Positions 41,140 to 50,841 of a stretch of 64,000 bases of DNA are shown piece by piece (the stretch's first letter is position 1; the number at the start of each line of letters is the position of its first letter). The notes under the pieces are model-generated. The model worked only from the letters and a program-made list of their open reading frames with translations, had not been told where the DNA came from and ran no database searches. The DNA is taken from assembly GCF_051390635.1 (NCBI RefSeq), contig NZ_JBPODT010000005.1, positions 186,001 through 250,000 of the forward strand, read 5' to 3'. Position numbers and translations under genes: made by a program. This stretch comes from Microbaculum sp051390635 (GTDB lineage: Bacteria; Pseudomonadota; Alphaproteobacteria; Rhizobiales; Tepidamorphaceae).

Positions 41140-42381
41140 TTACCGTGTCGGCACGCGGGAGAAGGGAATGTCCTTGTCGACCCTGGGGTCGCCCGGCATC
41201 CCCAGCACGCGCTCGGCCAGGATCGACCGCTGGATCTCGTCGGAGCCGCCCTCGAGCCGCATTCCCGGAGCGCGCATGAGCATCGCCTGAAACCGGCCTT
41301 CGTCATAGGCGTCGGCGCCGATCCCCAGCCCGATATTGCCCTGCAGATCCAGCGCGAACTTGGCCGCCTCCTGTCGCGCGGCCGCCGCCACGAGCTTCAG
41401 CACGGAGTTTTCGGGACCGGGCGTATTGCCCTGGGACAGCTCCGAGATCGCGCGCATCGAGGTGTACTTGAGCCCGCTGGCGCGGACCGCCAGGGACGCC
41501 AGACGCCCCTTGACCAGATCGTTCTCGACCGCCGGCCTGCCGTCGATCTGCCAGGTTCGGCAGAAGTCGAACAGCTCCTCGAACCCCGTCGTCATCGTTG
41601 TCGAGACGGACATGCGTTCGTTCATCAGCGTCGTCAGCGCGACGCGCCAGCCATCGTTGACGTCGCCGATACGGTGCTCGTCCGGGATATGGACGTCGGT
41701 GAAGAACACCTCGTTGAACCCGGACTGCTCGCTCATCTGACGGATCTGCCGCACCTCGATGCCGGGCGTGTCCATCCTGACGATGAACATCGTCAGCCCC
41801 TTGTGTTTCGGCAGCTCCGAATCCGTGCGCGTCAGAAGCAGGCCCCATTGCGAATAGTGGGCGCCGCTGGTCCAGATCTTCTGTCCGTTGATGCGCCAGC
41901 CGTCGCCGGTCCTTTCCGCCCGCGTCCGGATTCCCGCCAGGTCCGAGCCCGCGCCGGGCTCCGAAAAGAGCTGGCACCAGATATCGTCCGATCGCCCCAT
42001 TCTGGGCAGCAGGGTCTTGTTGATGTCCTCGCTGGCATGAACCATCAGCGTCGGCGCGCACATGCTGAGGCCGACGATGAGGCGCTCGGTCAGTTTCGCG
42101 TAATGCCCCTCTTCTTGATGGAAGATGATGTTCTGAACGGGGCTCGCGTCGCGCCCGCCATAGGCCTCGGGCCAATGGATGCAGCCCCAGCCGGCATCGT
42201 ATTTCTTTTGCTGCCAGTCGCGCCCCAGGGCCACCTTCTCGGCCTCGGTCGCGTCGATTTCCAGCAAGCCGAAGCCGGAGCGCTTCAAGGCGCCCAGGTG
42301 CTCCACCGGCGCATTCGCCTCGATCCAATCGCGCGCCTCGCGCCGAAATGCGGCTTCTTCGGGGGAATCGTCGAAATCCAC
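41140..42381 (-). CDS. acyl-CoA dehydrogenase (larger FadE-type subunit)
   Basis: A 413-aa flavoprotein. FAD and substrate motifs CQLFSEPGAGSDLAGIRTRA and KIWTSGAHYSQWGLLL are intact, and the C-terminal GMRLEGGSDEIQRSILAERVLG is typical. GTG 42381 with AAGGA 9 nt upstream is the start; a much longer open frame continues upstream inside the neighbouring dehydrogenase and is ignored. Adjacent pairs of unequal dehydrogenases usually form alpha2beta2 enzymes for bulky acyl-CoAs such as steroid side chains or carnitine-like acids. Confidence 0.9.
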   Translation of the reverse strand: MDFDDSPEEAAFRREARDWIEANAPVEHLGALKRSGFGLLEIDATEAEKVALGRDWQQKKYDAGWGCIHWPEAYGGRDASPVQNIIFHQEEGHYAKLTERLIVGLSMCAPTLMVHASEDINKTLLPRMGRSDDIWCQLFSEPGAGSDLAGIRTRAERTGDGWRINGQKIWTSGAHYSQWGLLLTRTDSELPKHKGLTMFIVRMDTPGIEVRQIRQMSEQSGFNEVFFTDVHIPDEHRIGDVNDGWRVALTTLMNERMSVSTTMTTGFEELFDFCRTWQIDGRPAVENDLVKGRLASLAVRASGLKYTSMRAISELSQGNTPGPENSVLKLVAAAARQEAAKFALDLQGNIGLGIGADAYDEGRFQAMLMRAPGMRLEGGSDEIQRSILAERVLGMPGDPRVDKDIPFSRVPTR

Positions 42382-42407
42382 TGTCTGGGTCCTTCTGTTC
42401 GGAATCG

Positions 42408-43508
42408 TCAGATCGAATGGGGACGCGCGGACAGCCTGTCGACGAGCGCGATTTCCCAGTCGGAAAGGCCTCCCAACGCGATCGCGAGAAAGTTGGACCG
42501 TCTGTAGTAGAGGTGGCAGTCGATATCCCAGGTGAACCCGATGCCGCCGTGGGCCTGGATGTTGTTCATCGCGCACTCCTGAAAGGCATGGGTCGCGCTG
42601 ACTCGGGCCGTCGCGGCGGCCACCGGCAATTCGTCGGACCCGGTTGCCAGGGCCCAGGCCCCGTAATAGGCGTTCGAGCGCGCGAGCGTGGCCGTGATGA
42701 ACATATTGGCGAGCATGTGCTTGATCGCCTGAAACGAGCCTACCGGCCGCCCGAAGGCAAAGCGCTGGCGCGTGTATTCGGTGGCCATTTCGATGCAGCG
42801 TTCCGCACCCCCGACCTGCTCGAAGGCAAGCAGCACCGCTGTCGCGTCCCGAACGTGGTCGAGAAGCCCGCTGACGGCCAGGGGCTCGGCCTCCACGGAA
42901 GACAGCTCGAGGCGAACGCCCTTGTGCATCCGGTCGAACAGCTGCACCTGCGTGCGGGCAACACCGGGCGCCGTGAGGTTGACTAGGAACAGGCCGTCCC
43001 GGTCGAACCGCGTATCCAATGCCCTGACGATGGCCCAGCTCGCGCACCCGCCATCGACGACGATCGGAGAGACGCCCGACAGCCTGCCATTGGCGAAGGA
43101 CATCGGCACGCCGCCGTACCCTCGCCCACCATCGAGCGCGACCGTGCCGATGAGCTGTCCGGCAGCCACCTGCGGAAGCAACTCGGACTTCTGCGTCTCC
43201 GTACCACCATGCACGAGGTATTCGGCGAACTGGTAGACACTGCTGGCGAACGGGACGGGCGCGAGAGCCCGGCCGAACTCCTCGGCGACGACGCAAAGCT
43301 CCAGATAACCGAACCCCGCTCCACCATAGGCTTCCGGGATATTCGTACCCATCAGCCCGATGCCCGCCACGGTTTCCCACAAGGCCCAGTCGACGCCATC
43401 GTGCTTTTCCATCGCGGAACGGACAACAGAGACGGAGCAATTGTCGGCCAGTAGTCGATTGACGACGTGCTTGAGCTGTTTCTGGTCTTCCGAGAAGTCA
43501 AAATTCAT
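42408..43508 (-). CDS. acyl-CoA dehydrogenase (smaller FadE-type subunit)
   Basis: A 366-aa dehydrogenase. FDFSEDQKQLKHVVNRLLAD opens the helical domain, PEAYGGAGFGYLELCVVAEE follows, and the C-terminal active region is AHGGIGFTWDIDCHLYYRR. The residue that is normally the catalytic Glu in GFTWE is Asp here, which may lower activity or leave catalysis to the partner. ATG 43508 is the first gene of the operon and is 27 nt ahead of the second dehydrogenase. Confidence 0.9.
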   Translation of the reverse strand: MNFDFSEDQKQLKHVVNRLLADNCSVSVVRSAMEKHDGVDWALWETVAGIGLMGTNIPEAYGGAGFGYLELCVVAEEFGRALAPVPFASSVYQFAEYLVHGGTETQKSELLPQVAAGQLIGTVALDGGRGYGGVPMSFANGRLSGVSPIVVDGGCASWAIVRALDTRFDRDGLFLVNLTAPGVARTQVQLFDRMHKGVRLELSSVEAEPLAVSGLLDHVRDATAVLLAFEQVGGAERCIEMATEYTRQRFAFGRPVGSFQAIKHMLANMFITATLARSNAYYGAWALATGSDELPVAAATARVSATHAFQECAMNNIQAHGGIGFTWDIDCHLYYRRSNFLAIALGGLSDWEIALVDRLSARPHSI

Positions 43509-44743
43509 CTGCGAGGTCTCTGCGGTTAGCGGGGCCGCGGCTGGCGAGCAGGCTGAATCAGCCCGTGTCAGGAAAGATTGAACCATCGCGCCCCAGGAGC
43601 GTCAACTTATTTTATGTATAAAGGATATAGTATCCGCCGATCGCGACCCCGAACGCCGCCTCAGATAGGTAGCAATATCGTTGCTGTATATAGGTTTTTA
43701 GAGGGAACTGGAAACTTGGGCGAGCGCCAGGATACGGGTGGACAAGTCTGACTGCGTTCCTGTCCATTCCGGAATCCGAGGATCGAAGCCGTGCGACCTC
43801 ATCGGCGCCTGTCGCGATAGAGCACGTCGATGTGTGCCCTCCGCCCTCACGGGCGAAAGCGCCTTAGACCGTGCACGATGCATGGCGGGAATGCCAGGTC
43901 AGCGCGCCGGTTTTGATCGTCCTCAATTGTTGATTTGCTGCCAGCCAATCGGATCAGACTGAAGCCATTGCGCCCCCACCAGAATCCACCCAGGATCATG
44001 TCATAATATTGAATAATATGAATTATTTAGGATATGGCGTTGTTGACCGGCAATCTCTGCACCACGTTTTCGCCCCCGGCCGGCTCTTGTTTGGAAGGCG
44101 GACGGAAATGTCGAGAGCGGGCCGCTGCAACAAATAGCTTGCGCGATCGCGCCGTCGCCCGTTCGGGCGCCATTTGCCCCGATCCATGCCCGCGGTATCG
44201 CCGCCAGCGCACCGGTTTCCCGCGCGCACCAGACAACGCTGTTGCATGCGGAAACCGTTCCATCTATATTATTTTAGAAATAAGATATTTTGGAGACGCC
44301 GCAGTCGCCGGGTCGATACGAACTGAAGCCGTCGGCATCGGCTAAAGCAAATGAAATCTGCTCCATTCGAGAGCAGGGGGGATATTCGTTCGATGGCAGC
44401 GCGCGTCGCAAAGGTGTGGGACACCGTATTTCTCGGCGGCACGCTACCCGCCCTGGCGGAACCGGATGCCCTCGGGCTCACGACCACGCCAGCGAACAAC
44501 CCCATCCCCATCCAAGCGATTCACGTCCCCCGGAACGATGCCGCGAACGCTACCGACAGAGGCGACGTCGTCGCGCTTTCCGGTGAACGGAAGGCGCTCC
44601 GGGAAGGAACCGGTCGTCCCATCGCAGCAGATGGGAAGGCGTCCGTCCCCGACAGCGACATGATCCAAGAGGCGTTCACCTGACAGCACGCAACGGCAGG
44701 TGGGCGATTGAGACACCGTGCTTCATCGAGTGGAGGAATAACC
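43509..44743. other. about 1.2 kb of apparently non-coding, AT-patchy DNA
   Basis: Between the acyl-CoA operon and dctP. Three AT-rich patches (about 43600-43705, 43995-44035, 44262-44292) alternate with GC-rich blocks. Open frames such as 44034-44345 and 44351-44683 have no ribosome site or recognisable family, and no transposase remnant could be read. It must contain the promoters of both flanking operons and could be a decayed gene or insertion. Confidence 0.5.
43623..43635. promoter_or_regulatory. palindrome upstream of the acyl-CoA operon
   Basis: GGATATAGTATCC, 5-bp arms around three bases, about 115 nt before the dehydrogenase start. A second inverted repeat, AGCAA-5-TTGCT, lies at 43671-43685. 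Both are of the size used by MarR- or TetR-type regulators; neither is proven. Confidence 0.4.
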
Positions 44744-45787
44744 GTGATATTCATCAATACAGACGCCAGTTCCGCAAAGGCCTGGTGGAAAGCGAAGGCA
44801 ACAACGTCTCTTCTGGCTTTGGGGCTTGCGTCCTTCAGCACGTCCGCATGGGCGCAGACCGTCGTCCGCTTCGCCACGACGCTGCCCGAGACGAGCCCGT
44901 TGATCGAAGAGGTCTACCGGCCCTGGGCTGAGGAGATCAACAAGGCCGCGGACGGGGAGTTCGAGATACAGATCCTCGGCCCGACCTTCGCCAACACGGC
45001 GAACATCGTCGACAGGGTTGTGACCGGCGTTGCTGAAATGGGGATCTGGGTTCTGCCCGCCACCGGCCAGCCGTTCCCGCGGTCTACCGTCACGACACTG
45101 CCGCTGGTCGGCGGCGACCCAGCCCGCGCCTCCCTGGCGCTATGGAAACTTCAGGAGAAGGGCTTGCTTGGCGACGAGTTCGCCGAGGGAAAGCTGCTGC
45201 TCTTCGGCGTGCTCGCCTCCAATACGCTTCGCTCGCGCGAACCGATCACGTCGTTGGAGTCGCTCGCCGGGCTGAAGGTCCGGGTAAGCGACAAGAACAC
45301 CGCCGATGCCATGTCCGCCCTTGGGGCCTCGCCCGCGTTCATATCGCCCACCGAGATGTATCAGGCGGCGAGCAGGGGTGTGGTCGATGCCGTGATCACC
45401 AGCCCGGACACGTTTCAATCGTTCCGTCTGACGGAGCTTCTGCACCAGCATCTGATCAACGTAACCTTCGGTGGCGTTCCGACCGCGGTCGTGATCAACA
45501 AGTCCTTCTACGAAGGCCTCAGCCCCAAGGGCAGGGCCGTGCTTGACTCGTTCACCGGCGAAGACGGCACGCGCCGCCTGGGTCAGGCCTATGACGAATT
45601 CATCGACGGGATCACGGCCAGCTCCGCCAACGAGCCTCAGTATTCCGCCAGCCGTTTCGACGAGGCCGAGCTGGAGAAGGTCAGGGAATTGATATCACCC
45701 GTCATCGCGTCGTGGATCGAACGCACTCCCGACGGCCAAGCCGTCCTCGATGCCTTCAAGGCGGAGTACGCCGCCGCGGCCGACTGA
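44744..45787 (+). CDS. dctP: TRAP transporter substrate-binding protein (DctP-like)
   Basis: A 347-aa periplasmic receptor. After a long N-region the signal core TTSLLALGLASFSTSAWA precedes QTVVRFATTLPETSPL. The ligand-binding segment LAGLKVRVSDKNTADAMSAL, with the carboxylate-binding arginine, and AFISPTEMYQAASRGVVDAV are standard for DctP. GTG 44744 sits 8 nt after GGAGG. It works with the fused DctQM permease encoded next; the ligand is likely an organic acid. Confidence 0.93.
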   Translation: MIFINTDASSAKAWWKAKATTSLLALGLASFSTSAWAQTVVRFATTLPETSPLIEEVYRPWAEEINKAADGEFEIQILGPTFANTANIVDRVVTGVAEMGIWVLPATGQPFPRSTVTTLPLVGGDPARASLALWKLQEKGLLGDEFAEGKLLLFGVLASNTLRSREPITSLESLAGLKVRVSDKNTADAMSALGASPAFISPTEMYQAASRGVVDAVITSPDTFQSFRLTELLHQHLINVTFGGVPTAVVINKSFYEGLSPKGRAVLDSFTGEDGTRRLGQAYDEFIDGITASSANEPQYSASRFDEAELEKVRELISPVIASWIERTPDGQAVLDAFKAEYAAAAD

Positions 45788-45925
45788 CACGCCGCCCCCA
45801 AAGCCGCGCCCGTCGTCGGCGCGCGTCGCCGGAACCGTTTGGCCCACCCCTGGCCAGGCGGCTCCTTCGGGCCGGCTCCCCTTTCGGATCAGTAATCCCG
45901 CATCGCTCCAGCGGAGCGAAAGCAA

Positions 45926-47878
45926 GTGGACGACGTTGAGCAAATGGAACCGTCATTGAACGACACTGCTGGCGGCGCGACCGGGCAGCGCGACAGCCTG
46001 CTTCAGCGCATTGATACTGCGTTGAAGAACGCGAACCAGAAGATCGCCTCCTTCGGCGTCGTCATCATGCTGGCGATCGGCATTCTGAACCTGGTCGACA
46101 TCATCATCTTTCGCTGGCTGCTCAACGCCCCGATCACCGGTTCCAACGAACTGTTCTCGACCCTGTTCTCGGTGGCGATCGCCTCGGTGCTGGCCAGCGG
46201 GCTGTCGCAGCGGGCGAATCTCGAGGTGGATCTTCTGTCGGGGGTTTTGAGCGAACGCCAGCAGTCGGTCCTTCGGGCGATCGGCGCCTTCCTCTACCTG
46301 TTCCTCATCGTCTGCCTCGCGGTGGCCGTCTTCGACCAGTTGGTACTGTCCTACGAGCGCGGTATGGAAACGCCGATCCGCCAGTGGAAGCTATGGCCGT
46401 TCTACACGGTCATCTTCATTCTCTTCCTGCTTTGCATCCCCGCCCAGGCCGTCGCCGCCCTCGACCTTGCCGGCAGGGTAGGGCGCCCGGTCCGCTCCAC
46501 GCTCGTGATCGGCGGCGGCACGCTCCTCGCCCTCGCCGCTGTCGTCGCCGCTATCTCGCTCCCCAGGCCCGCTTTCCAGTCCGACATGCTGACGGCCAGC
46601 GTGATCGTGATCGTGCTGGTTTGGGGCGCCCTTCTGTTCTACGTCCCGCTGGCCGCCGTTCTCGGCGGCGTCGCCATGCTCGGCATCACCGCGACCTTCG
46701 GACCGAACGCCGCCTTCAACATCGCCGGCTCCGAAACGCTGGGCCTGCTGCGCAGCAGCGATCTCGGTGTCATTCCCTATTTCCTGCTGATGGGCGGGTT
46801 CGCCATCGCCGGCGGCATGTCCAACGACATCTACCGCTTCGCCCATGCCCTGTTCGCGCCGTTCCGCGGCGGCCTGGCGCTTGCAACCATCGGCGGCTGC
46901 GCCGGGTTCGGCGCGCTGACCGGCTCCTCCATGGCGACGATCATCAGCATCGGAACGGCGGCCTATCCCGAGATGACCAGCCGCGGCTACGCCCGCCCCC
47001 TGGTATCCGGCGTCATCGCCGCCGGCGGCACCCTCGGACAGTTGATTCCGCCATCGACGGTCGTGGTGATCTATGCCCTGCTGGTCGAGGAATCGATCGG
47101 AGCGATGTACCTCGCGATCCTGGTGCCGGCCGTGATTACGGTCATTTGCTATGCCGCGGTCGTGTTGATCTGGGTCGCCGCAAACAAGAACGCGGCGCCG
47201 TCGGGCGGACGCTGGGATCGTCGGGAACTGCGGGAATCGGCGGCGGTCTGCCTGCCGGTGTTTCTCATGTTCGCGACGGTCATGGGATCGATCTTCTTCG
47301 GGATCATGACGGCGACCGAGGCCGCCTCGCTCGGCGCCGTATTCGCGTTCGTCGTCGCGCTGTGGCGCAGAAAGCTATCCAACGGCGCTTTCTGGTCGAT
47401 CGCCGCTGCCGCGACGCGCTCGACTTCGATGATCTATTTCATGATCATCGGAGCCCTGATCATCACCTTTTTCCTGGCATCCACCTCTCTGCTCCAGACG
47501 ATCACGGACGGCGTGGTCGGCCTGGGACTTCCGACATGGGCTGTGCTCAGCCTGATGGTCGCCTTCTATATTCTGATCGGCGCCTTCATGGACAGCACGA
47601 CGGTGATGATGATCACCGCCTCGACATCCGCGGCGATTGTCCAGGCCCTGGGCTTCGACCTGCTGTGGTGGGGTGTGATCATGGTGTTGCTGGTCGAGCT
47701 CGGCGTGCTGACGCCACCGTTCGGGATAAACATCTTCATTCTGAAGAGTATCGCACCCGATCTGTCGGTTGGCACGGCCTACCGGGGCGTCATTCCCTTC
47801 GTGCTGATCGACCTGCTCAAGATCGTCTTTCTGATCGCCTTCCCCGCCCTGGTACTTTGGATACCGGGCATCAATTGA
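45926..47878 (+). CDS. fused TRAP transporter permease DctQM
   Basis: A 650-aa fusion. Residues about 40-190 are the four-helix DctQ part (NAPITGSNELFSTLFSVAIA, QRANLEVDLL) and about 210-650 the DctM part with its repeats (GSSMATIISIGTAAYPEM, GTLGQLIPPSTVVVIYAL, FGINIFILKSI). The fusion fixes subunit stoichiometry and is known in other TRAP systems. GTG 45926 follows GGAG; ATG 45944 is possible. The 138-nt gap after dctP may allow extra receptor synthesis. Confidence 0.93.
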   Translation: MDDVEQMEPSLNDTAGGATGQRDSLLQRIDTALKNANQKIASFGVVIMLAIGILNLVDIIIFRWLLNAPITGSNELFSTLFSVAIASVLASGLSQRANLEVDLLSGVLSERQQSVLRAIGAFLYLFLIVCLAVAVFDQLVLSYERGMETPIRQWKLWPFYTVIFILFLLCIPAQAVAALDLAGRVGRPVRSTLVIGGGTLLALAAVVAAISLPRPAFQSDMLTASVIVIVLVWGALLFYVPLAAVLGGVAMLGITATFGPNAAFNIAGSETLGLLRSSDLGVIPYFLLMGGFAIAGGMSNDIYRFAHALFAPFRGGLALATIGGCAGFGALTGSSMATIISIGTAAYPEMTSRGYARPLVSGVIAAGGTLGQLIPPSTVVVIYALLVEESIGAMYLAILVPAVITVICYAAVVLIWVAANKNAAPSGGRWDRRELRESAAVCLPVFLMFATVMGSIFFGIMTATEAASLGAVFAFVVALWRRKLSNGAFWSIAAAATRSTSMIYFMIIGALIITFFLASTSLLQTITDGVVGLGLPTWAVLSLMVAFYILIGAFMDSTTVMMITASTSAAIVQALGFDLLWWGVIMVLLVELGVLTPPFGINIFILKSIAPDLSVGTAYRGVIPFVLIDLLKIVFLIAFPALVLWIPGIN

Positions 47879-48099
47879 GCGCCGGAGGACGACCCCGTCT
47901 GTGCCAACACGCCCGTCCCGGCTCACGCGGCGCCTGCAGCCTCACGGGGAAGCACTTTCACGACCCGGCGTCGATCACGCCGGAATGCCGCATAGCGAAC
48001 CGACCGAAGACCGGGTCAGGTCGCATCGGACACATTCCGACGTTGGCGACCTGCCGACCACGACCTGAAGTACACCCACCAGAGCACAAACACACCGCC

Positions 48100-48648
48100 T
48101 CAATCGTGTGCCTCGTCGCGGTCTTCGGCCGCCTCCTGGTCCTCGTCCGCGTCCCCGTGGTCGTCGTCGCCGTCCTCCATGTGATGCATCAAATCCCGGA
48201 CCCCGGCCGGGATGTCAGAGGCCGAGAATTGCCGCTGCGCTTCGGCGTCATGGACGAAGGCGATGATGTCGGCCAGCTCCGCGCCGTCGAACGCGATCGG
48301 CTCGCCCAGCTCCTCCCGCTGCAGGTAGACCATCGCCTCGGCGCCGCGCCACATCTTGGCGGCGAACTCGAACGGGTTCATCGGCGCCGGCATCGTATCG
48401 GCGTCGAGCGCGGGCGCGTCCTCGCCGCCGACCCCGTTGATCGCATGGCAGACGACGCACCCCTTGCTGGCGAACAGGTCCCGGCCGCGGATCGGGTCCA
48501 TCCCCGGCATGGCCAGGCCGGGCGCGATCGCCTGCCCTTCCATCGCTTCGCCGGGCTCGCCGTGGCTCTTGGCGAGCGCCCCATCTCCGCCCCATGCGAC
48601 GAAGCCAACGGCGACTATGGCGGCGACGATCCCTGTTGGACGTTTCAT
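48100..48648 (-). CDS. exported class I c-type cytochrome with acidic His-rich tail
   Basis: A 182-aa protein. The signal peptide is at residues 1-26 (GIVAAIVAVGFVAWGGDGAL). One haem site, GCVVCHAINGVGGEDAPALD, is followed by a candidate distal Met in DTMPAPMNPFEFAAKMW. After a compact cytochrome domain the last about 35 residues, including HHMEDGDDDHGDADEDQE, are highly acidic with several His, suggesting metal or partner binding. ATG 48648 has GGGAGGGAG upstream. Function is electron transfer in the periplasm; the partner is not encoded nearby. Confidence 0.85.
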   Translation of the reverse strand: MKRPTGIVAAIVAVGFVAWGGDGALAKSHGEPGEAMEGQAIAPGLAMPGMDPIRGRDLFASKGCVVCHAINGVGGEDAPALDADTMPAPMNPFEFAAKMWRGAEAMVYLQREELGEPIAFDGAELADIIAFVHDAEAQRQFSASDIPAGVRDLMHHMEDGDDDHGDADEDQEAAEDRDEAHD

Positions 48649-48767
48649 CGCTATCTCCCTCCCCTGCTTTTGCGCTGGACACTTGGAAACGACACCGGCG
48701 CTCCGAGACCGGTTTGACTGTGCCGGGTGACGCGGCCTGCGCGCGCGATACCGCCTCGGCGCTCCGC

Positions 48768-49466
48768 TCACTCGGCCCAGATCACCGCCCGGACCATTTG
48801 CGGCAGGACGCCTACGTGATCCTCGACGCCCTTCACGCCGGGCGTGCCCTCGGCGGCGACGCGCAACGCCTGCTTCTCGGCATTGGTCTCAACCGCGCCC
48901 CAGAGCCGGACGACCCCGTCGTTCACGACGATATTGATGAATTCCTTGCGGATGCCGGTATCGGCGACGGCCTTGTCCAGCGCGTCGCGAAGCCCGCGAT
49001 CGTCGAGCGAGGGCGCCGTGCCCGGTCCGCGCGCGACCAATCCGTGCAGCAGGTTCGCGCGGCTGACGATGCCGACGACTTTCCCGTCGCGAACCACCGG
49101 CACGCGCTTGATCCGATACCCCTCCAGAAGCGTCGCCACGTCCTCCAGCGAGGCATCCTCGGCGATGGTGACGACGTCGCGCGTCATGACGTCCCGGGCG
49201 TTGAGCCCGTGCGACTTCACATAGTCGCGTGCGCTGGTCTCCGGCTCGGCGAGCAGCCGCAGCCACCAGGACGGATGACGCGCGGCGCCGGTTTCGGGCC
49301 GCCGCATCAGATCGCCTTCGCTGACGAGGCCCACGAGTTGACCGTCGTCGTCGACCACGGGGACCGCGCTGATGCGAGACGTCACCAACTGTCTCGCGAT
49401 ATCGCGGACCGAGGTCTCCGGCCCGACGGTAATGACATTGGTCGTCATGACGTCCCGAGCCAGCAT
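48768..49466 (-). CDS. CBS-domain pair plus BON domain protein
   Basis: A 232-aa cytoplasmic protein. CBS1 (about residues 1-60) is ARDVMTTNVITVGPETSVRD, then PVVDDDGQLVGLVSEGDLMR. CBS2 (about 90-145) is ARDVMTRDVVTIAEDASLED, then PVVRDGKVVGIVSRANLL. The C-terminal BON domain holds VNDGVVRLWGAVETNAEKQA. The CBS pair binds adenylates, and BON domains associate with membranes or phospholipids. Such proteins are often found in stress or energy-limited conditions. Start ATG 49466 overlaps the AhpD-like stop (TGATG). Confidence 0.9.
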   Translation of the reverse strand: MLARDVMTTNVITVGPETSVRDIARQLVTSRISAVPVVDDDGQLVGLVSEGDLMRRPETGAARHPSWWLRLLAEPETSARDYVKSHGLNARDVMTRDVVTIAEDASLEDVATLLEGYRIKRVPVVRDGKVVGIVSRANLLHGLVARGPGTAPSLDDRGLRDALDKAVADTGIRKEFINIVVNDGVVRLWGAVETNAEKQALRVAAEGTPGVKGVEDHVGVLPQMVRAVIWAE

Positions 49467-50077
49467 CAGGCCTCTCCCACCGTCTGCTCGCGTGCCCAAC
49501 GCGCCCCGTCCGGAACCGCCTCGCCGTCCGCGGCGACGGGACGTTCGCAGAACCCCTGCGGCGGAACACCGAGGGCCGCGTTGAACTTGCTCGACAGGTT
49601 CTGGAAGGCGATCAGCGCGGTCAGCTCGACGATCGCATCATCGGAAAAGTGATCGCGCAGCGTATTCACGGTGTCGTCGCGGACGCCGGGCCCGGATACC
49701 GTCATCTCCTCGGCGTAATCAAGGGCGCTTCGTTCCCGGTCGCTGTAGATCGCGCTGTCCCGCCAGTTGCCGAGAGACACGACCTTGTCCCAGCCCGCGC
49801 CCCGCTTGAGCAGTGTCGCGGAGTTCAGATCGACGCAGAACGGGCAGTGGTTGATTTGCGACACCCGGACCGTGATCAGCGAGCGCAGCGACGGTTCGAT
49901 GGGCGAGCCTCTCCTGTCGATCACTCCGTACAGGCACGCGACCGCGACGAACAGCTTCGGCGATCGGGCCCAGAGACGCGCGGCGTCCAGAACCTGCCCG
50001 TATTTCCGGCGCTGGTTCCAGAAGAAGGGCCGCAGATACCAGGACGTTTCCTGCTCGGGTCTCGGCTCGATGCGCAT
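49466..50077 (-). CDS. carboxymuconolactone decarboxylase/AhpD-like protein
   Basis: A 203-aa protein with the AhpD CxxC in INHCPFCVDLNSATLLKRGA, preceded by the helix LRSLITVRVSQ. Members with this motif reduce peroxidase partners or act as redox sensors; those without it are decarboxylases. The intact CxxC and a coupled CBS-BON gene argue for a redox or stress role. Start ATG 50077. Confidence 0.82.
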   Translation of the reverse strand: MRIEPRPEQETSWYLRPFFWNQRRKYGQVLDAARLWARSPKLFVAVACLYGVIDRRGSPIEPSLRSLITVRVSQINHCPFCVDLNSATLLKRGAGWDKVVSLGNWRDSAIYSDRERSALDYAEEMTVSGPGVRDDTVNTLRDHFSDDAIVELTALIAFQNLSSKFNAALGVPPQGFCERPVAADGEAVPDGARWAREQTVGEA

Positions 50078-50225
50078 CGACTCCCCTCCGCCGCCAAGCG
50101 AAACAACTGCCGCGGCAGGGCTTCTCGATTACCGCCACACGGGAAACATTTACCCGTTCAAGCGGCCCTCATTCTTTAACGCGCATCAATCAATTCGGTC
50201 GCGCGGTGAGGCAAATTCACGATGG

Positions 50226-50765
50226 ATGATCGGCGCGGCGTCGCCGACGCGGCTGCGAACGCCCCAATGGACCCGGACAGGGAGGGTCGCCATCGGCATC
50301 GCTGTGATCCTTTCGCTCTGCCTGGTCCTGGCGACGACCGGATTTCACTATTCGATCCTGCACTGGCTTTCGAGCGGGATGGCGCGCGTCGCCATGCGGC
50401 CACGGCAGCGCGTGCTGTCCATCGTCTTCATCACGCTGATGGCCCATCTCGGCGAAGTCGTGCTGTATGCCGCGGCCTATGCGGTCTCGGTCAACGTCCT
50501 GCGGCTTGGCGACTTCGGCGGACGCCCGGTCATAAGCGAACTCGACTACCTCTACTTCTCCATCGTCACCTACACGTCTCTCGGGCTCGGCGACGTATTC
50601 CCCGGAGGCCATCTGCGTTTCATCGCGGGCATCGAGGCCCTGAACGGGCTGCTGCTGATTACCTGGTCCGGCTCCTTCATCTACCTGGCCATGGGCCGGC
50701 TGTGGCCGTGGGAACGCTGCGTCCAGCCGGAGCCCCCCGACCGCATCCCCGGCGGCGCGGGCTAA
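50226..50765 (+). CDS. two-TM ion channel family (Ion_trans_2) protein
   Basis: A 179-aa membrane protein. Two to three hydrophobic segments (about 20-45, 60-85 and 135-157) surround a pore loop LYFSIVTYTSLGLGDVFPGG. The filter reads SLGLGD rather than the TxGYGD of strict K+ channels, so K+ selectivity is uncertain. No RCK domain is present. ATG 50226 is the first good start for the hydrophobic part; its ribosome site is weak. Confidence 0.75.
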   Translation: MIGAASPTRLRTPQWTRTGRVAIGIAVILSLCLVLATTGFHYSILHWLSSGMARVAMRPRQRVLSIVFITLMAHLGEVVLYAAAYAVSVNVLRLGDFGGRPVISELDYLYFSIVTYTSLGLGDVFPGGHLRFIAGIEALNGLLLITWSGSFIYLAMGRLWPWERCVQPEPPDRIPGGAG

Positions 50766-50841
50766 CCGGGATTTTATTCGCGCCGCCATCACCGGTTTCG
50801 TGCAATGCTGGTTCGCAGGCAGGCAGGCAAGCGAGACGATC

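Noticed and set aside
44034..44683. Two small plus-strand open frames in the 1.2-kb gap
   Set aside because: No ribosome site, unusual composition, no family resemblance, and they span AT-patch boundaries.
45791..45925. GGAAC-like element between dctP and dctQM
   Set aside because: GGAAC is followed immediately by CGTT without the required spacer, so it is not an EcfG promoter.
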